From an uncultured Eubacterium sp. (lineage in GTDB: Bacteria > Bacillota > Clostridia > Lachnospirales > Lachnospiraceae), in the NCBI GenBank assembly GCA_946611445.1, contig CAMODP010000038.1:1-12873 (forward strand): a DNA stretch of 12,873 nt. Direction: 5' to 3'. Positions within the stretch are counted from its first letter, which is position 1; each line of letters starts with the position of its first letter. The translations under genes were made by a program, and so were the position numbers. Below the pieces are notes generated by a model, which was not told the origin of the DNA, searched no databases, and was given only the letters and a program-made list of their open reading frames with translations. Below are positions 1 to 8,646 of the stretch, in pieces.

Positions 1-3000
1 CCAGCAGGTCGACCAGATGGTTGTTCGCGGCAGGCGCGTATTTTACCAGGATTTCTCCTACGATGCCCACACGCGGCTTGCGCGCGGCAGTGATGGGCAG
101 CCGGTCGAAATCACGGATGACGGCGCGGCACAGTTTCTGGAACCTGCCGAGGGATATATTTCTCCCGGTCAGGAAACGGATCGCAATCTGCTCCCACTTC
201 TTGTGGAGCGCGTTGGCGGACCCGGGTATCTTTTCGTAGGGCCGCATGCGGTAAAGACACTTCATGAAGACATCGCCGAGGACAGCTGCGTATACGACGC
301 GCAGCGCAATGATCGGCGTGATCTTGAATCCCGGATTGCTCTCCAGACCGACAACATTCAGTGAAATGACGGGGATCTGCTCCATACCGGCTTTTTTCAG
401 TGCGCGCCGGATGAAAGCGATGTAGTTGGATGCCCGGCAGCCGCCGCCTGTCTGACTCATGATTACAGCTGTGCGGTTCATGTCATATTGTCCGGACTGC
501 AGGGCTTCCATGATCTGCCCGACCACCAGAAGGGAGGGATAGCAGGCGTCATTGTTGACATATCGCAGGCCGACATCCACGGAATCCCTGTTGTCGTTCG
601 GCAGGACGACCAGATTGTACCCTCCTGTATTGAATGCTTTTTCAATCAGAGAGAAGTGGATCGGGGACATCTGCGGGCAGAGTATGGTATACCCTTTTTT
701 CTTCATCTCCTCGGTAAAGACTACGCGCTCAAGGGCGGAATTCCGGATCTCCCGGGGCTGCGGATTCTTCTCGCGCGCGCGGAGCGCGGCCAGAAGGGAG
801 CGCACCCTGATCCGGGCTGCGCCGAGGTTGTTTACTTCATCAATTTTCAGTACAGTGTATATTTTTCCGCTTCCGGACAGTATCTCATAGACCTGGTCTG
901 TCGTGACGGCATCCAGACCGCAGCCGAAAGAATTCAGCTGGATCAGATCCAGGTCATCGCGTGTCTTGACAAAGTTTGCGGCCGCGTACAGCCTGGTGTG
1001 GTACATCCACTGATCGTTTACGCGGATCGGCCTTTCTACCGACGCCAGGTGAGAGACGGAGTCCTCCGTCAGCACGGCAACTTCATACGAATTGATCATG
1101 TCCGGAATGCCGTGGTGGATTTCCGGGTCGATGTGGTACGGCCTGCCTGCCAGGACGATGCCCCGGTGGCCCGTTTCTTCCATCCAGGTGAGGGTTTCCT
1201 CGCCCTTCTGACGGATGTCTTCGCGAACCTGTTCCATCTCCACCCATCCTGCGTGCGCGGCGCTGCGGACATCCGCCTCGGGAATAAACCCGAAAACCTT
1301 CACGAGCTCATCCGCGAGAATCTTCTCGCTGGTCAGGGCCAGGAACGGGTCCATGAAGCGAATGGACGGGTCGGAGAGTGCCTCTACGTTGTTCTTGATG
1401 TTTTCCGCATACGAAGTGACAATCGGGCAGTTGTAGTGATTTACGGAACTGTGGAACTCTTTTCTCTCATACGGAATACACGGGTAGAAAATAAAATGCA
1501 CGCCCTGCCGGATGAGCCATTCGATATGTCCGTGCGCGATCTTGGCCGGGTAGCAGGCCGTATCGCTGGGGATTGACTCGATGCCCAGCTCGTAGATCCG
1601 CCGCGTGGAAGCCGGAGAGAGGACGACGCGGTAGCCCAGCTCCGTGAAAAACCGGAACCACAGCGGATAGTTTTCGTACATGTTCAGCACGCGCGGAATG
1701 CCTACCGTGCCGCGGGGAGCATCCGCCTCGCCCAGAGGCGTGTAGTCAAAGAGACGGTCGTACTTGTACTCAAACAGATTCGGGATGTGCTTGGAATTCT
1801 TCTCCCTGCCGAGTCCGCGCTCGCAGCGGTTGCCGCTGATATACTGACGTCCGCCGGAAAAACGGTTGACGGTGAGACGGCACCGGTTTGTGCAGCCCTT
1901 GCAGTAAGCCATTTTTGTGGAATACTGCAGGGTATTGATCTTTTCGATCGGGAGCATGGAGGTCATCCTGCCCTCGCAGCGGTCACGGGCGATAAGGGCG
2001 GCGCCGAACGCACCCATGATGCCGGCGATATCGGGACGGATAGCCTCACAGTCAGCGATCCTCTCAAAACTGCGCAGAACGGCATCATTGTAAAATGTGC
2101 CTCCCTGCACAACGATATGCCTGCCCAGCTCAGAGGCGTCTGACACCTTAATGACCTTGTAGAGGGCGTTCTTGATGACGGAATATGCCAGGCCTGCAGA
2201 GATATCCGCGACAGAGGCGCCTTCCTTCTGCGCCTGTTTGACCTTGGAATTCATAAAGACCGTACAGCGGGTGCCGAGATCTATGGGATGCTCCGCAAAC
2301 AGGGCCTCCTTTGCAAAATCCTGCACGCTGTAATCCAGTGACTGCGCAAAGTTCTCAATAAAGGAACCGCAGCCGGAGGAGCAGGCTTCGTTCAGCTGTA
2401 CGCTCTCGACAGCGTGATCCCTGATTTTGATGCATTTCATGTCCTGTCCGCCGATGTCCAGGATACAGTCCACCTCCGGGTCAAAGAAGGCGGCTGCCGT
2501 GTAGTGGGCGACTGTTTCGACCTCCCCTTCATCCAGCAGCAGGGCGGATTTGATCAGCTGTTCGCCGTAGCCGGTGGAGCAGGCCCAGGCGATGTGCGCG
2601 GCTGCCGGCATATGGGCATAAATATCCTGGACAGCCCGTATGGTGGTTGCCAGGGGATTTCCGTGGTTATTATCATAAAACGAGTAGAGCAGGGAGCCGT
2701 CTTCTGCGATAACGGCGGCTTTTGTCGTCGTGGAACCGGCGTCGATTCCCAGATAGCAGCTGCCGGAATAAGAAGAAAAATCCTCTGTGCGCACTTTGTG
2801 CCGGCTCTGCCGGGCGAGAAACTCGTCATAGGCTTCACGGGTCTCAAAAAGCGGCTCCATGCGGGCAACTTCGAAATCCATACGTATACCGTGGCGCAGG
2901 CGGCCGCACATATCTGTAACGGATACCGGCGTGCTGTCTTCCTCCGCGTTCAGCGCGGATCCCACCGCGGCGAACAGATGGGAATTCTCCGGTACGATTG

Positions 3001-3766
3001 CGTGCTCATCATCCAGACGCAGGGTGCGGATGAAGCAGGCGCGCAGCTCCGAGAGGAAGTGAAGCGGTCCGCCCAGAAAGGCCACATAGCCTCGGATCGG
3101 CTTGCCGCAGGCCAGACCGGATATGGTCTGGTTGACGACGGCCTGGAAAATGGAGACAGAGAGATCCTCCGGGGTGGCGCCTTCGTTGATCAGCGGCTGG
3201 ATATCCGTTTTTGCGAACACGCCGCAACGGGCGGCGATAGGATAAATCGCCTGGTAGTTTTTGGCGTACTCGTTGAGGCCGGAAGCGTCTGTCTGCAGCA
3301 GGCTGGCCATCTGGTCAATAAACGACCCCGTGCCGCCGGCGCAGACGCCGTTCATGCGCTGTTCGATATTGCCGTTTTCAAAGTATATGATTTTGGCATC
3401 CTCGCCGCCGAGCTCGATCGCTACATCTGTTTCCGGAGCCTGATGCTGCAGGGCGGAAGAGACGGCTATGACTTCCTGCACAAAAGGCACGCCCAGGTTT
3501 TTGGCGAGGGTCAGACCGCCACTCCCGGTAATAACCGGACGGACATGGAGCTCCCCCAGCTGATCTGCCGCTTCTTCCAGCAGATCAGCCAGCGTTTCCT
3601 GAATCCGGGCGAAATGCCTTTTATAATCGGAAAAAAGAAGACTGCGGTTTTCGTCCAGAATGGCGATCTTTACAGTCGTAGATCCGATATCTATACCCAG
3701 CGCGCAGTTCTTCGCGGCAGCGTCCCGGACAGCCGTCAAATCCATGTTTTTATCTGATGCAGTCAT
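1..3766 (-). CDS. 2-hydroxyacyl-CoA dehydratase activase-related fusion protein, tandem BadF/HgdC ATPase modules plus DUF2229/HgdB-like region (3' end beyond window)
   Basis: The frame is open from an ATG at 3766 to the left edge: 1255 codons are visible and the C-terminus is missing. The family is usually about 1400 residues or more, so roughly the last tenth is probably lost. Two ASKHA-type activase modules are seen. The first has the phosphate loop [10 protein letters not shown] (residues 24-33), Cys142 in [12 protein letters not shown] and Cys181 in ARCGVF. The second has [10 protein letters not shown] (340-349), GGQDMK, Cys462 in [10 protein letters not shown] and Cys501 in TRCTVF. In each, the cysteines lie 39 residues apart, as for the two [4Fe-4S] ligands of HgdC. 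Next come a Cx2Cx3C motif (622, 625, 629) with a further Cys648, CYP motifs (738, 1075) and GGGC (1110), resembling the COG3580/COG3581 HgdB-like part. Family knowledge suggests ATP-driven low-potential electron transfer in the cytoplasm; the substrate is unknown. It is transcribed divergently from tgt. The start has only a weak AGGA just upstream; an alternative is ATG at 3745. Confidence 0.93.
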   Translation of the reverse strand, partial: MTASDKNMDLTAVRDAAAKNCALGIDIGSTTVKIAILDENRSLLFSDYKRHFARIQETLADLLEEAADQLGELHVRPVITGSGGLTLAKNLGVPFVQEVIAVSSALQHQAPETDVAIELGGEDAKIIYFENGNIEQRMNGVCAGGTGSFIDQMASLLQTDASGLNEYAKNYQAIYPIAARCGVFAKTDIQPLINEGATPEDLSVSIFQAVVNQTISGLACGKPIRGYVAFLGGPLHFLSELRACFIRTLRLDDEHAIVPENSHLFAAVGSALNAEEDSTPVSVTDMCGRLRHGIRMDFEVARMEPLFETREAYDEFLARQSRHKVRTEDFSSYSGSCYLGIDAGSTTTKAAVIAEDGSLLYSFYDNNHGNPLATTIRAVQDIYAHMPAAAHIAWACSTGYGEQLIKSALLLDEGEVETVAHYTAAAFFDPEVDCILDIGGQDMKCIKIRDHAVESVQLNEACSSGCGSFIENFAQSLDYSVQDFAKEALFAEHPIDLGTRCTVFMNSKVKQAQKEGASVADISAGLAYSVIKNALYKVIKVSDASELGRHIVVQGGTFYNDAVLRSFERIADCEAIRPDIAGIMGAFGAALIARDRCEGRMTSMLPIEKINTLQYSTKMAYCKGCTNRCRLTVNRFSGGRQYISGNRCERGLGREKNSKHIPNLFEYKYDRLFDYTPLGEADAPRGTVGIPRVLNMYENYPLWFRFFTELGYRVVLSPASTRRIYELGIESIPSDTACYPAKIAHGHIEWLIRQGVHFIFYPCIPYERKEFHSSVNHYNCPIVTSYAENIKNNVEALSDPSIRFMDPFLALTSEKILADELVKVFGFIPEADVRSAAHAGWVEMEQVREDIRQKGEETLTWMEETGHRGIVLAGRPYHIDPEIHHGIPDMINSYEVAVLTEDSVSHLASVERPIRVNDQWMYHTRLYAAANFVKTRDDLDLIQLNSFGCGLDAVTTDQVYEILSGSGKIYTVLKIDEVNNLGAARIRVRSLLAALRAREKNPQPREIRNSALERVVFTEEMKKKGYTILCPQMSPIHFSLIEKAFNTGGYNLVVLPNDNRDSVDVGLRYVNNDACYPSLLVVGQIMEALQSGQYDMNRTAVIMSQTGGGCRASNYIAFIRRALKKAGMEQIPVISLNVVGLESNPGFKITPIIALRVVYAAVLGDVFMKCLYRMRPYEKIPGSANALHKKWEQIAIRFLTGRNISLGRFQKLCRAVIRDFDRLPITAARKPRVGIVGEILVKYAPAANNHLVDLL

Positions 3767-3795
3767 ATCCTGAAGTATTCTCCATATACATATAT

Positions 3796-3823
3796 ATTAT
3801 AGATTAGTATATCCTACTTTAAA
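3796..3823 (-). promoter_or_regulatory. Putative sigma-A promoter of the large activase gene
   Basis: On the minus strand, a perfect TATAAT (3801-3796) lies 16 bases downstream of TTTAAA (3823-3818, 4 of 6 matches to TTGACA). It sits in a markedly AT-rich stretch that contrasts with the GC-rich genes around it. The predicted start of transcription near 3789 would leave a leader of about 20 bases before the ATG at 3766. The -35 match is modest and the call rests on sequence only. Confidence 0.55.
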
Positions 3824-3884
3824 CTATAGCATCCGTTTATGATAGCACAGGAAAAAAAAGGATGCAATGCTATCGATCTGGCGC

Positions 3885-3908
3885 CGTCCGCTGTCTGCGG
3901 ACGTTTTT
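3885..3908 (+). terminator. Terminator-like hairpin in the tgt upstream region
   Basis: A perfect 7-bp stem CGTCCGC/GCGGACG (3885-3891 and 3897-3903) with a 5-base loop is followed directly by TTTTT (3904-3908), the form of a plus-strand intrinsic terminator. No plus-strand gene ends here, because the gene to the left runs the other way. It might stop stray or antisense transcription, or be a conditional terminator in a long tgt leader. The minus-strand reading has no U-tract. The structure is clear but its role is open. Confidence 0.4.
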
Positions 3909-3970
3909 CCGGCACATTCCGAATTCTTACCGGAATCTTAACAGTGGGGATGGAGGAAAGCAGGGTTTTG

Positions 3971-3979
3971 TGGTACACT
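3971..3979 (+). promoter_or_regulatory. Weak candidate extended -10 promoter for tgt
   Basis: TGG followed by TACACT (3974-3979) fits an extended -10 element (TGn plus 4 of 6 matches to TATAAT). No good -35 box lies 16-18 bases upstream. Transcription would begin near 3986, giving a leader of almost 80 bases. It is the best candidate I can find in this region but is weak. Confidence 0.25.
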
Positions 3980-4053
3980 CTATTCGCATTTGGAATACTC
4001 CCGTGCAGATTTGCATGGGTCAGACGGCGCACGGGACTGCGCCGGCGTATGGC

Positions 4054-4058
4054 AGGAG
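4054..4058 (+). promoter_or_regulatory. Ribosome binding site deciding the tgt start
   Basis: AGGAG ends five bases before the ATG at 4064. The two upstream in-frame ATGs (4049 and 3839) have no comparable site. The protein starting at 4064 matches the usual TGT N-terminus, so this site fixes the start. Confidence 0.75.
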
Positions 4059-4063
4059 AGAGT

Positions 4064-5203
4064 ATGGCGGAGTACATTCTGAAAAAGACAGAGGGCAGGG
4101 CAAAGAGAGCCGAATACAGAACCGTCCACGGGACGGTGCAGACGCCGGTGTTTATGAATGTCGGAACAGTGGCGGCAATCAAGGGCGCGGTATCCACAGA
4201 GGACCTGGAGCGGATCGGGACGCAGATCGAACTCTCGAATACGTATCATCTGCACGTGCGCCCCGGTGATGAAGTGGTGAAAAAACTGGGCGGGCTGCAT
4301 CGGTTCATGTCCTGGAACCGTCCGATTCTCACGGATTCGGGCGGATTTCAGGTGTTTTCTCTTGCGGGGCTCCGCCAGATCCGCGAGGAAGGGGTCACAT
4401 TCCGATCACACATAGACGGACGCCGGATTTTCATGGGACCCGAAGAAAGCATGCAGATCCAGTCGAATCTGGCTTCCACGATCGCCATGGCATTTGATGA
4501 ATGTCCCTCCAGCATGGCGGAGAGATCGTATGTGCAGAAATCAGTGGACCGGACCACACGGTGGCTGAAGCGCTGTCAGATTAAGATGGCGGAGCTCAAC
4601 GAACGGGAGGACACGATTAACCGGCAGCAGCTGCTTTTCGGCATAAACCAGGGAGCGGTCTTCCCGGACATCCGGACAGAACACGCCAGACAGATCCGGG
4701 AACTGGGACTGGACGGGTACGCTGTCGGCGGGCTGGCAGTCGGAGAGACGCATGAACAGATGTATGATATCCTGGACCATGTTGTCCCGGAACTGCCGCA
4801 GGATAAGCCCACGTATCTGATGGGGGTCGGGACGCCGGCCAATATCATCGAGGGCGTTTACCGGGGCGTTGACTTTTTTGACTGCGTTTATCCGAGCAGG
4901 AACGGCCGTCACGGGCACGTATACACCCGGACGGGTCATCTGAACCTGTTCAACGCCAGATATGAAACAGATGACCGCCCGATTGAGGAGGGCTGCGGCT
5001 GTCCGGCCTGCGCACGCTACAGCCGCGCCTATATCCGTCATCTCCTGAAGGCAAAGGAGATGCTGGGCATGCGTCTGTGTGTGCTGCATAATCTGTATTT
5101 TTACAATCACCTGATGGAAGAGATACGGCTGGCACTGGATGAGGGGCGGTTTGCCGCATTCAGGAAAAAGGCACTGGAGGATCTGGAATCCGGAGAACGC
5201 TGA
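4064..5203 (+). CDS. tgt: Queuine/preQ1 tRNA-guanine transglycosylase
   Basis: A 379-residue cytoplasmic enzyme that exchanges guanine-34 in the anticodon of GU(N) tRNAs (Asp, Asn, His, Tyr) for the queuosine precursor preQ1 (bacterial form). Visible hallmarks are Asp91 in TDSGGFQVFSL (acid/base residue), Asp145 in AFDECPS (base binding), Asp273 in FFDCVYPSRNGRHG (the covalent nucleophile) and the zinc site Cys311, Cys313, Cys316 and His342. The spacings correspond to the Zymomonas enzyme (Asp102, Asp156, Asp280, Cys318/320/323, His349). The loop usually written GIVQGG or GIVQGS reads GINQGA here, a mild variation. The frame is open upstream to 3839, but that extra stretch is arginine-rich, unlike TGT and lacks a ribosome site, so it is left out. 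yajC follows after 184 bases, a common neighbourhood. No queuosine-synthesis genes (queC/D/E/F) are in the window. Confidence 0.97.
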   Translation: MAEYILKKTEGRAKRAEYRTVHGTVQTPVFMNVGTVAAIKGAVSTEDLERIGTQIELSNTYHLHVRPGDEVVKKLGGLHRFMSWNRPILTDSGGFQVFSLAGLRQIREEGVTFRSHIDGRRIFMGPEESMQIQSNLASTIAMAFDECPSSMAERSYVQKSVDRTTRWLKRCQIKMAELNEREDTINRQQLLFGINQGAVFPDIRTEHARQIRELGLDGYAVGGLAVGETHEQMYDILDHVVPELPQDKPTYLMGVGTPANIIEGVYRGVDFFDCVYPSRNGRHGHVYTRTGHLNLFNARYETDDRPIEEGCGCPACARYSRAYIRHLLKAKEMLGMRLCVLHNLYFYNHLMEEIRLALDEGRFAAFRKKALEDLESGER

Positions 5204-5243
5204 ACAGGGACGGCACTTTTTTGTTCCGGAAAGAAAAATGTTC

Positions 5244-5272
5244 TTGCCCTGCGACTTTGCTTTGTGTATAGT
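5244..5272 (+). promoter_or_regulatory. Putative sigma-A promoter of yajC
   Basis: TTGCCC (5244-5249, 4 of 6 matches) and TATAGT (5267-5272, 5 of 6) are separated by exactly 17 bases between tgt and yajC. Transcription would begin near 5279, giving a leader of about 110 bases. The site lies in a short AT-rich dip that contrasts with the GC-rich leader after it. Confidence 0.6.
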
Positions 5273-5286
5273 AGATTATAACGTGC

Positions 5287-5344
5287 TGCCGGGATGATCC
5301 GGCATCTATTCGGGTGAAGCGGGCCCTGCGGCAAAACGGTGCCG
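5287..5344 (+). other. Hairpin-rich leader of yajC, function unknown
   Basis: Two hairpins lie in the predicted leader: TGCCGG/CCGGCA (5287-5292 and 5299-5304, loop GATGAT) and CGGCA/TGCCG (5329-5333 and 5340-5344, loop AAACGG). Between them is a GC-rich linker containing GGGCCC. I could not match this to a riboswitch or small RNA that I know. There is no U-tract, so it is not an intrinsic terminator. It may be an mRNA-stabilising leader, a control element or chance. Confidence 0.35.
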
Positions 5345-5387
5345 GGGAACTGCCATACCTACTATATAACCAGGAGGTTGAACAGAT

Positions 5388-5735
5388 ATGATTTTTGCAA
5401 GCACAGGCGCGGCTGCCGGCAGCTTCAGTATGATCGTTATGATGCTGGCGCTTTTCGGCATTATGTATTTCATGATGATCCGGCCCCAGAACAAGGAGAG
5501 AAAGCGTTTGCAGGAGATGCACGCCTCCATGGAGGTGGGTGATGCTGTCGTCACCACTGGGGGCTTTTACGGCATCCTTATCGATGTCGGCGAGGAAGAT
5601 GTGATCGTTGAATTCGGCAACAACAAGAACTGCCGTATTCCGATGCGCAAGGAAGCCATCGCGCAGATAGAAAAGCCGGGTGAGGCGGCTGCCGCTGCGG
5701 CGGAAAAGAAAGAAGAGAAGAAAGAAAAGAAATAA
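5388..5735 (+). CDS. yajC: Preprotein translocase subunit YajC
   Basis: A 115-residue single-pass membrane protein that associates with SecDF and the SecYEG channel. After a short alanine-rich N-terminus, residues about 13-31 form one hydrophobic helix ending in the family motif IRPQNKERKR (31-40). The conserved domain follows: GDAVVTTGGFYGI (51-63), then an acidic turn and a DVIVEFG strand. The C-terminus ends in an alanine run followed by a Lys/Glu tail (about 99-115), low-complexity sequence common in this family. The start has a perfect AGGAGG (5372-5377) ten bases upstream. It has its own promoter candidate and a strong terminator after it, so it can be monocistronic. secD and secF are not in the window. 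Confidence 0.95.
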   Translation: MIFASTGAAAGSFSMIVMMLALFGIMYFMMIRPQNKERKRLQEMHASMEVGDAVVTTGGFYGILIDVGEEDVIVEFGNNKNCRIPMRKEAIAQIEKPGEAAAAAAEKKEEKKEKK

Positions 5736-5746
5736 AACATGAAAAG

Positions 5747-5790
5747 GCAGTCGTCTGTAGAGAACAATGCTGCAGAGGGCTGCGTTTTTT
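5747..5790 (+). terminator. Intrinsic terminator between yajC and leuB
   Basis: A long stem pairs GCAGTC-G-TCTGTAG (5747-5760) with CTGCAGA-G-GGCTGC (5770-5783). It has 13 pairs, two of them G-U, with one internal G-G mismatch and a 9-base loop, followed by G and TTTTTT (5785-5790). It should end the tgt-yajC transcript. Only 32 bases remain before leuB, with no promoter that I can see, so it may also act as a partial or conditional terminator feeding leuB. Confidence 0.8.
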
Positions 5791-5822
5791 ATCCGGAATT
5801 GTGATGAAAAGGAGGCTTTGCG

Positions 5823-6908
5823 ATGAATCGGAAAATCGGATTGATATACGGAGACGGCATCGGCCCGGAGATTGTCCGGGAGGCAAAGAAAGTGCTGGAC
5901 GCGGTCTGCGCAAAATACGGGCATACCTTCACCTATGAGAGACTGCTGCTCGGCGGAGAATCGATCGATGCCAACGGATATCCTCTCACAGATGAGACCG
6001 TTGCGGCGGCAAAGACCTGTGATGCGGTTCTGATGGGATCCATCGGCGGAGACGCAAAGACTTCTCCCTGGTATCAGCTGGAGCCGTCCCGCCGTCCGGA
6101 GGCAGGCCTGCTGGGCATCCGGAAAGCCCTCGGGCTCTTTGCCAATCTGCGGCCGGCTTATCTGTATCATGAACTCCGGGCCGCGTGCCCCCTTCATGAA
6201 TCCATCATCGGCGAAGAGGGGTTTGACATGATTATCGTGAGAGAACTCACGGGCGGGCTGTATTTCGGAGCCAGAAAGACAGAGCTGGTGGACGGTGTGA
6301 TGACAGCGACGGACACACTCACGTACAATGAAAATGAAATCAGGCGGATCGCCCGGAGGGCATTTGAGATTGCCTGCAAGAGAAGGAAAAAGGTCACCAG
6401 CGTAGACAAAGCCAATGTACTGGATTCTTCCCGCCTGTGGCGGAAGGTCGTCACGGAAGTGTCTGCCGACTATCCGGAGGTCGCCCTGGAACATATGCTG
6501 GTTGACAACTGTGCTATGCAGCTGGTGCGCGATCCGAAGCAGTTTGATGTCATTCTCACGGAGAACATGTTTGGCGATATCCTTTCTGACGAGGCAAGCA
6601 TGGTAACGGGATCCATCGGCATGCTCTCCTCCGCCAGCCTGAATGAGACAAGCTTCGGCCTGTATGAACCCAGTCACGGCTCCGCCCCTGATATTGCGGG
6701 AACCAATCAGGCCAACCCGATCGCGACGATTCTGTCCGCAGCCATGATGCTTCGTTTTTCCCTCGACCTGGACCGGGAGGCTGACGCAGTCGAAGCGGCG
6801 GTGCAGAAAGCTCTTTCTGACGGGTACAGGACCGGAGATATCTGGTCGGAGGGATGTATCAGGCTGACTACGACTGAGATGGGAGACCGGATTGCCGGAG
6901 CAGTCTGA
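5823..6908 (+). CDS. leuB: 3-isopropylmalate dehydrogenase
   Basis: A 361-residue cytoplasmic NAD-dependent enzyme of leucine synthesis that oxidises and decarboxylates 3-isopropylmalate to 2-ketoisocaproate. Seen: GDGIGPEI (10-17), the substrate arginines Arg100 (GIRKALGLF), Arg110 (NLRPA) and Arg140 (IVRELTGG), catalytic Tyr147 (GGLYFG) and Lys196 (SVDKANVL), metal-binding Asp228, Asp252 and Asp256 ([10 protein letters not shown]), and the NAD-site HGSAPDIAG (285-293). The LeuB-specific leucine-rich substrate loop ([14 protein letters not shown], 93-106) separates it from isocitrate and tartrate dehydrogenases. GGAGG seven bases upstream supports the start. It is the first gene of the leuB-ilvD-ilvB group, directly after the yajC terminator. 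There is no T-box leader or leucine-rich leader peptide. leuA and leuCD must lie elsewhere. Confidence 0.97.
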   Translation: MNRKIGLIYGDGIGPEIVREAKKVLDAVCAKYGHTFTYERLLLGGESIDANGYPLTDETVAAAKTCDAVLMGSIGGDAKTSPWYQLEPSRRPEAGLLGIRKALGLFANLRPAYLYHELRAACPLHESIIGEEGFDMIIVRELTGGLYFGARKTELVDGVMTATDTLTYNENEIRRIARRAFEIACKRRKKVTSVDKANVLDSSRLWRKVVTEVSADYPEVALEHMLVDNCAMQLVRDPKQFDVILTENMFGDILSDEASMVTGSIGMLSSASLNETSFGLYEPSHGSAPDIAGTNQANPIATILSAAMMLRFSLDLDREADAVEAAVQKALSDGYRTGDIWSEGCIRLTTTEMGDRIAGAV

Positions 6909-6960
6909 CAGCGCCGTCTTTTAAACTGCATGGATTAGAAGTTTTATAAGGAGAGCACAG

Positions 6961-8634
6961 ATGAAGAGTGACAATGTAAGAAAAGGAATGCAGCAGGCAC
7001 CGCACCGGAGTCTGTTTAACGCGCTGGGCATGACGGAGGAGGAGATGCAGCGGCCGATGATCGGCATCGTCTGTTCCTATAATGAGATTGTACCCGGTCA
7101 TATGAATCTGGACAAAATCGCGCAGGCTGTGAAGCTGGGCGTGGCGGAAGCCGGCGGCACGCCGGTCATGTTCCCCGCCATCGCGGTATGCGACGGCATT
7201 GCCATGGGTCATATCGGTATGAAATATTCACTGGTGACACGAGACCTGATTGCAGATTCCACGGAGTGCATGGCGATCGCCCATCAGTTTGACGGCCTCG
7301 TCATGATTCCGAACTGCGACAAAAATGTGCCGGGGCTGCTGATGGCAGCCGCCCGCGTCAATATTCCCACCGTATTCGTGAGCGGCGGCCCGATGCTGGC
7401 CGGACATGTGCGCGGCTGCAAGAGAAGCCTGTCTTCCATGTTTGAGGCAGTCGGTTCCTATGCGGCCGGCACCATGAGCGAAGAAGATGTGCGCGCCTAC
7501 GAGGAAAACGTCTGTCCGACCTGCGGATCGTGCTCGGGCATGTATACGGCAAACAGCATGAACTGTCTGACGGAAGTCCTGGGCATGGGTCTGAAGGGCA
7601 ACGGGACAATACCGGCCGTATATTCTGAACGGCTGAAGCTGGCAAAGCATGCCGGCATGCAGGTCATGGAGATGATCCGCCGGGATATCCGCCCGCGGGA
7701 TATCATGACAAAGGAAGCCTTCATGAATGCCCTGACGATGGACATGGCCCTCGGGTGCTCCACGAACAGCATGCTGCACCTGCCGGCGATCGCACATGAG
7801 GCAGGATTTGATTTTGAAGTGGAACTGGCCAATACCTGCAGTGAGAAGACCCCGAATCTCTGTCATCTGGCACCGGCCGGACCTACGTATATGGAAGACC
7901 TGAATGAGGCAGGCGGAATCTATGCCGTCATGAAGGAGATCTCAAAGCTCGGTCTCCTGAACCTGGACTGCATGACAGTTACCGGGAAAACCGTCGGAGA
8001 GAACATAGCCGATGCCGTCAACCTGAATCCCGAGGTGATCCGTCCGGTTGAAAATCCGTACATGAAGACAGGCGGCCTGGCTGTTCTCAAGGGCAATCTG
8101 GCACCTGATACAGCCGTTGTCAAACGATCCGCCGTACTGCCGGAGATGATGGTACATGAGGGCCCTGCCCGCGTGTTCGACTGTGAGGAAGACGCGATCG
8201 CAGCCATCAAAGGCGGCAAGATCGTTTCCGGAGATGTGGTCGTGATCCGGTATGAGGGCCCGAAGGGCGGCCCGGGTATGCGAGAGATGCTGAATCCGAC
8301 CTCCGCCATAGCAGGAATGGGACTGGACAAGACAGTGGCCCTGATCACAGACGGACGCTTTTCAGGCGCTTCCCGCGGCGCATCGATCGGACATGTCAGC
8401 CCGGAGGCAGCCGTCGGCGGCCCGATCGCCCTTGTGGAAGAAGGGGATATCATCCGCATTAACATTCCGGAGTACTCTCTGGAACTCGCAGTCAGCGATG
8501 AAGAACTTGCGAAGAGAAAAGAAAACTGGAAACCGCGCAGCGCGAATATCACGACCGGATATCTGGCGAGATACGCCAGTATGGTCACCAGTGCGAACAG
8601 GGGAGCCATCCTGCAGGTTCGCGGAGAAGAATAA
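6961..8634 (+). CDS. ilvD: Dihydroxy-acid dehydratase
   Basis: A 557-residue cytoplasmic iron-sulfur enzyme, the third common step of valine and isoleucine synthesis (and so of leucine). It dehydrates 2,3-dihydroxy acids to 2-keto acids. Probable cluster ligands are Cys38 (GIVCSYNE), Cys119 (PNCDKN) and Cys191 ([11 protein letters not shown]). Lys121 matches the lysine carbamylated in known structures. Ser468 in [10 protein letters not shown] is the expected catalytic base. [18 protein letters not shown] is also diagnostic of IlvD rather than of sugar-acid dehydratases such as Edd. The length is typical. AAGGAG seven bases before the ATG supports the start. It lies 52 bases after leuB and 12 before ilvB, without a terminator, consistent with one operon. 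Confidence 0.97.
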   Translation: MKSDNVRKGMQQAPHRSLFNALGMTEEEMQRPMIGIVCSYNEIVPGHMNLDKIAQAVKLGVAEAGGTPVMFPAIAVCDGIAMGHIGMKYSLVTRDLIADSTECMAIAHQFDGLVMIPNCDKNVPGLLMAAARVNIPTVFVSGGPMLAGHVRGCKRSLSSMFEAVGSYAAGTMSEEDVRAYEENVCPTCGSCSGMYTANSMNCLTEVLGMGLKGNGTIPAVYSERLKLAKHAGMQVMEMIRRDIRPRDIMTKEAFMNALTMDMALGCSTNSMLHLPAIAHEAGFDFEVELANTCSEKTPNLCHLAPAGPTYMEDLNEAGGIYAVMKEISKLGLLNLDCMTVTGKTVGENIADAVNLNPEVIRPVENPYMKTGGLAVLKGNLAPDTAVVKRSAVLPEMMVHEGPARVFDCEEDAIAAIKGGKIVSGDVVVIRYEGPKGGPGMREMLNPTSAIAGMGLDKTVALITDGRFSGASRGASIGHVSPEAAVGGPIALVEEGDIIRINIPEYSLELAVSDEELAKRKENWKPRSANITTGYLARYASMVTSANRGAILQVRGEE

Positions 8635-8646
8635 AAGAGGGTTAAA

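Noticed and set aside
488..3757. Long plus-strand open frames (488-1576, 362 codons; 2414-3757, 447 codons)
   Set aside because: They lie antisense to the large activase gene, whose motifs are unmistakable. Their translations are low in recognisable motifs and they lack good ribosome sites.
3839..4063. N-terminal extension of tgt from an ATG at 3839
   Set aside because: The extra 75 codons are not TGT-like and cover hairpins. The ATG has no ribosome site, while 4064 has AGGAG at ideal spacing and matches the family N-terminus.
5201..5240. Intrinsic terminator directly after tgt (T6 at 5217-5222)
   Set aside because: The T-run lacks a stable stem before it. The only pairing found is a weak imperfect one with the T-run in its loop.
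5204..5387. PreQ1 riboswitch or SRP RNA in the tgt-yajC gap
   Set aside because: Neither the short preQ1 pseudoknot pattern nor the conserved SRP GGAA tetraloop and asymmetric loops could be found; also, tgt lies upstream, not downstream, of this gap.
5739..5804. A 21-codon leader peptide across the yajC-leuB terminator
   Set aside because: It has no run of Leu, Val or Ile codons and no ribosome site, so it does not fit a branched-chain attenuator.
5160..6677. A 505-codon minus-strand frame across the tgt end, yajC and leuB
   Set aside because: It spans three well-identified plus-strand features, including a terminator, and shows no protein family signature.
6909..6960. Promoter ahead of ilvD from the TATAAG at 6945-6950
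   Set aside because: It overlaps the ribosome binding site, so transcription would begin at or after the start codon, and no -35 box is present.
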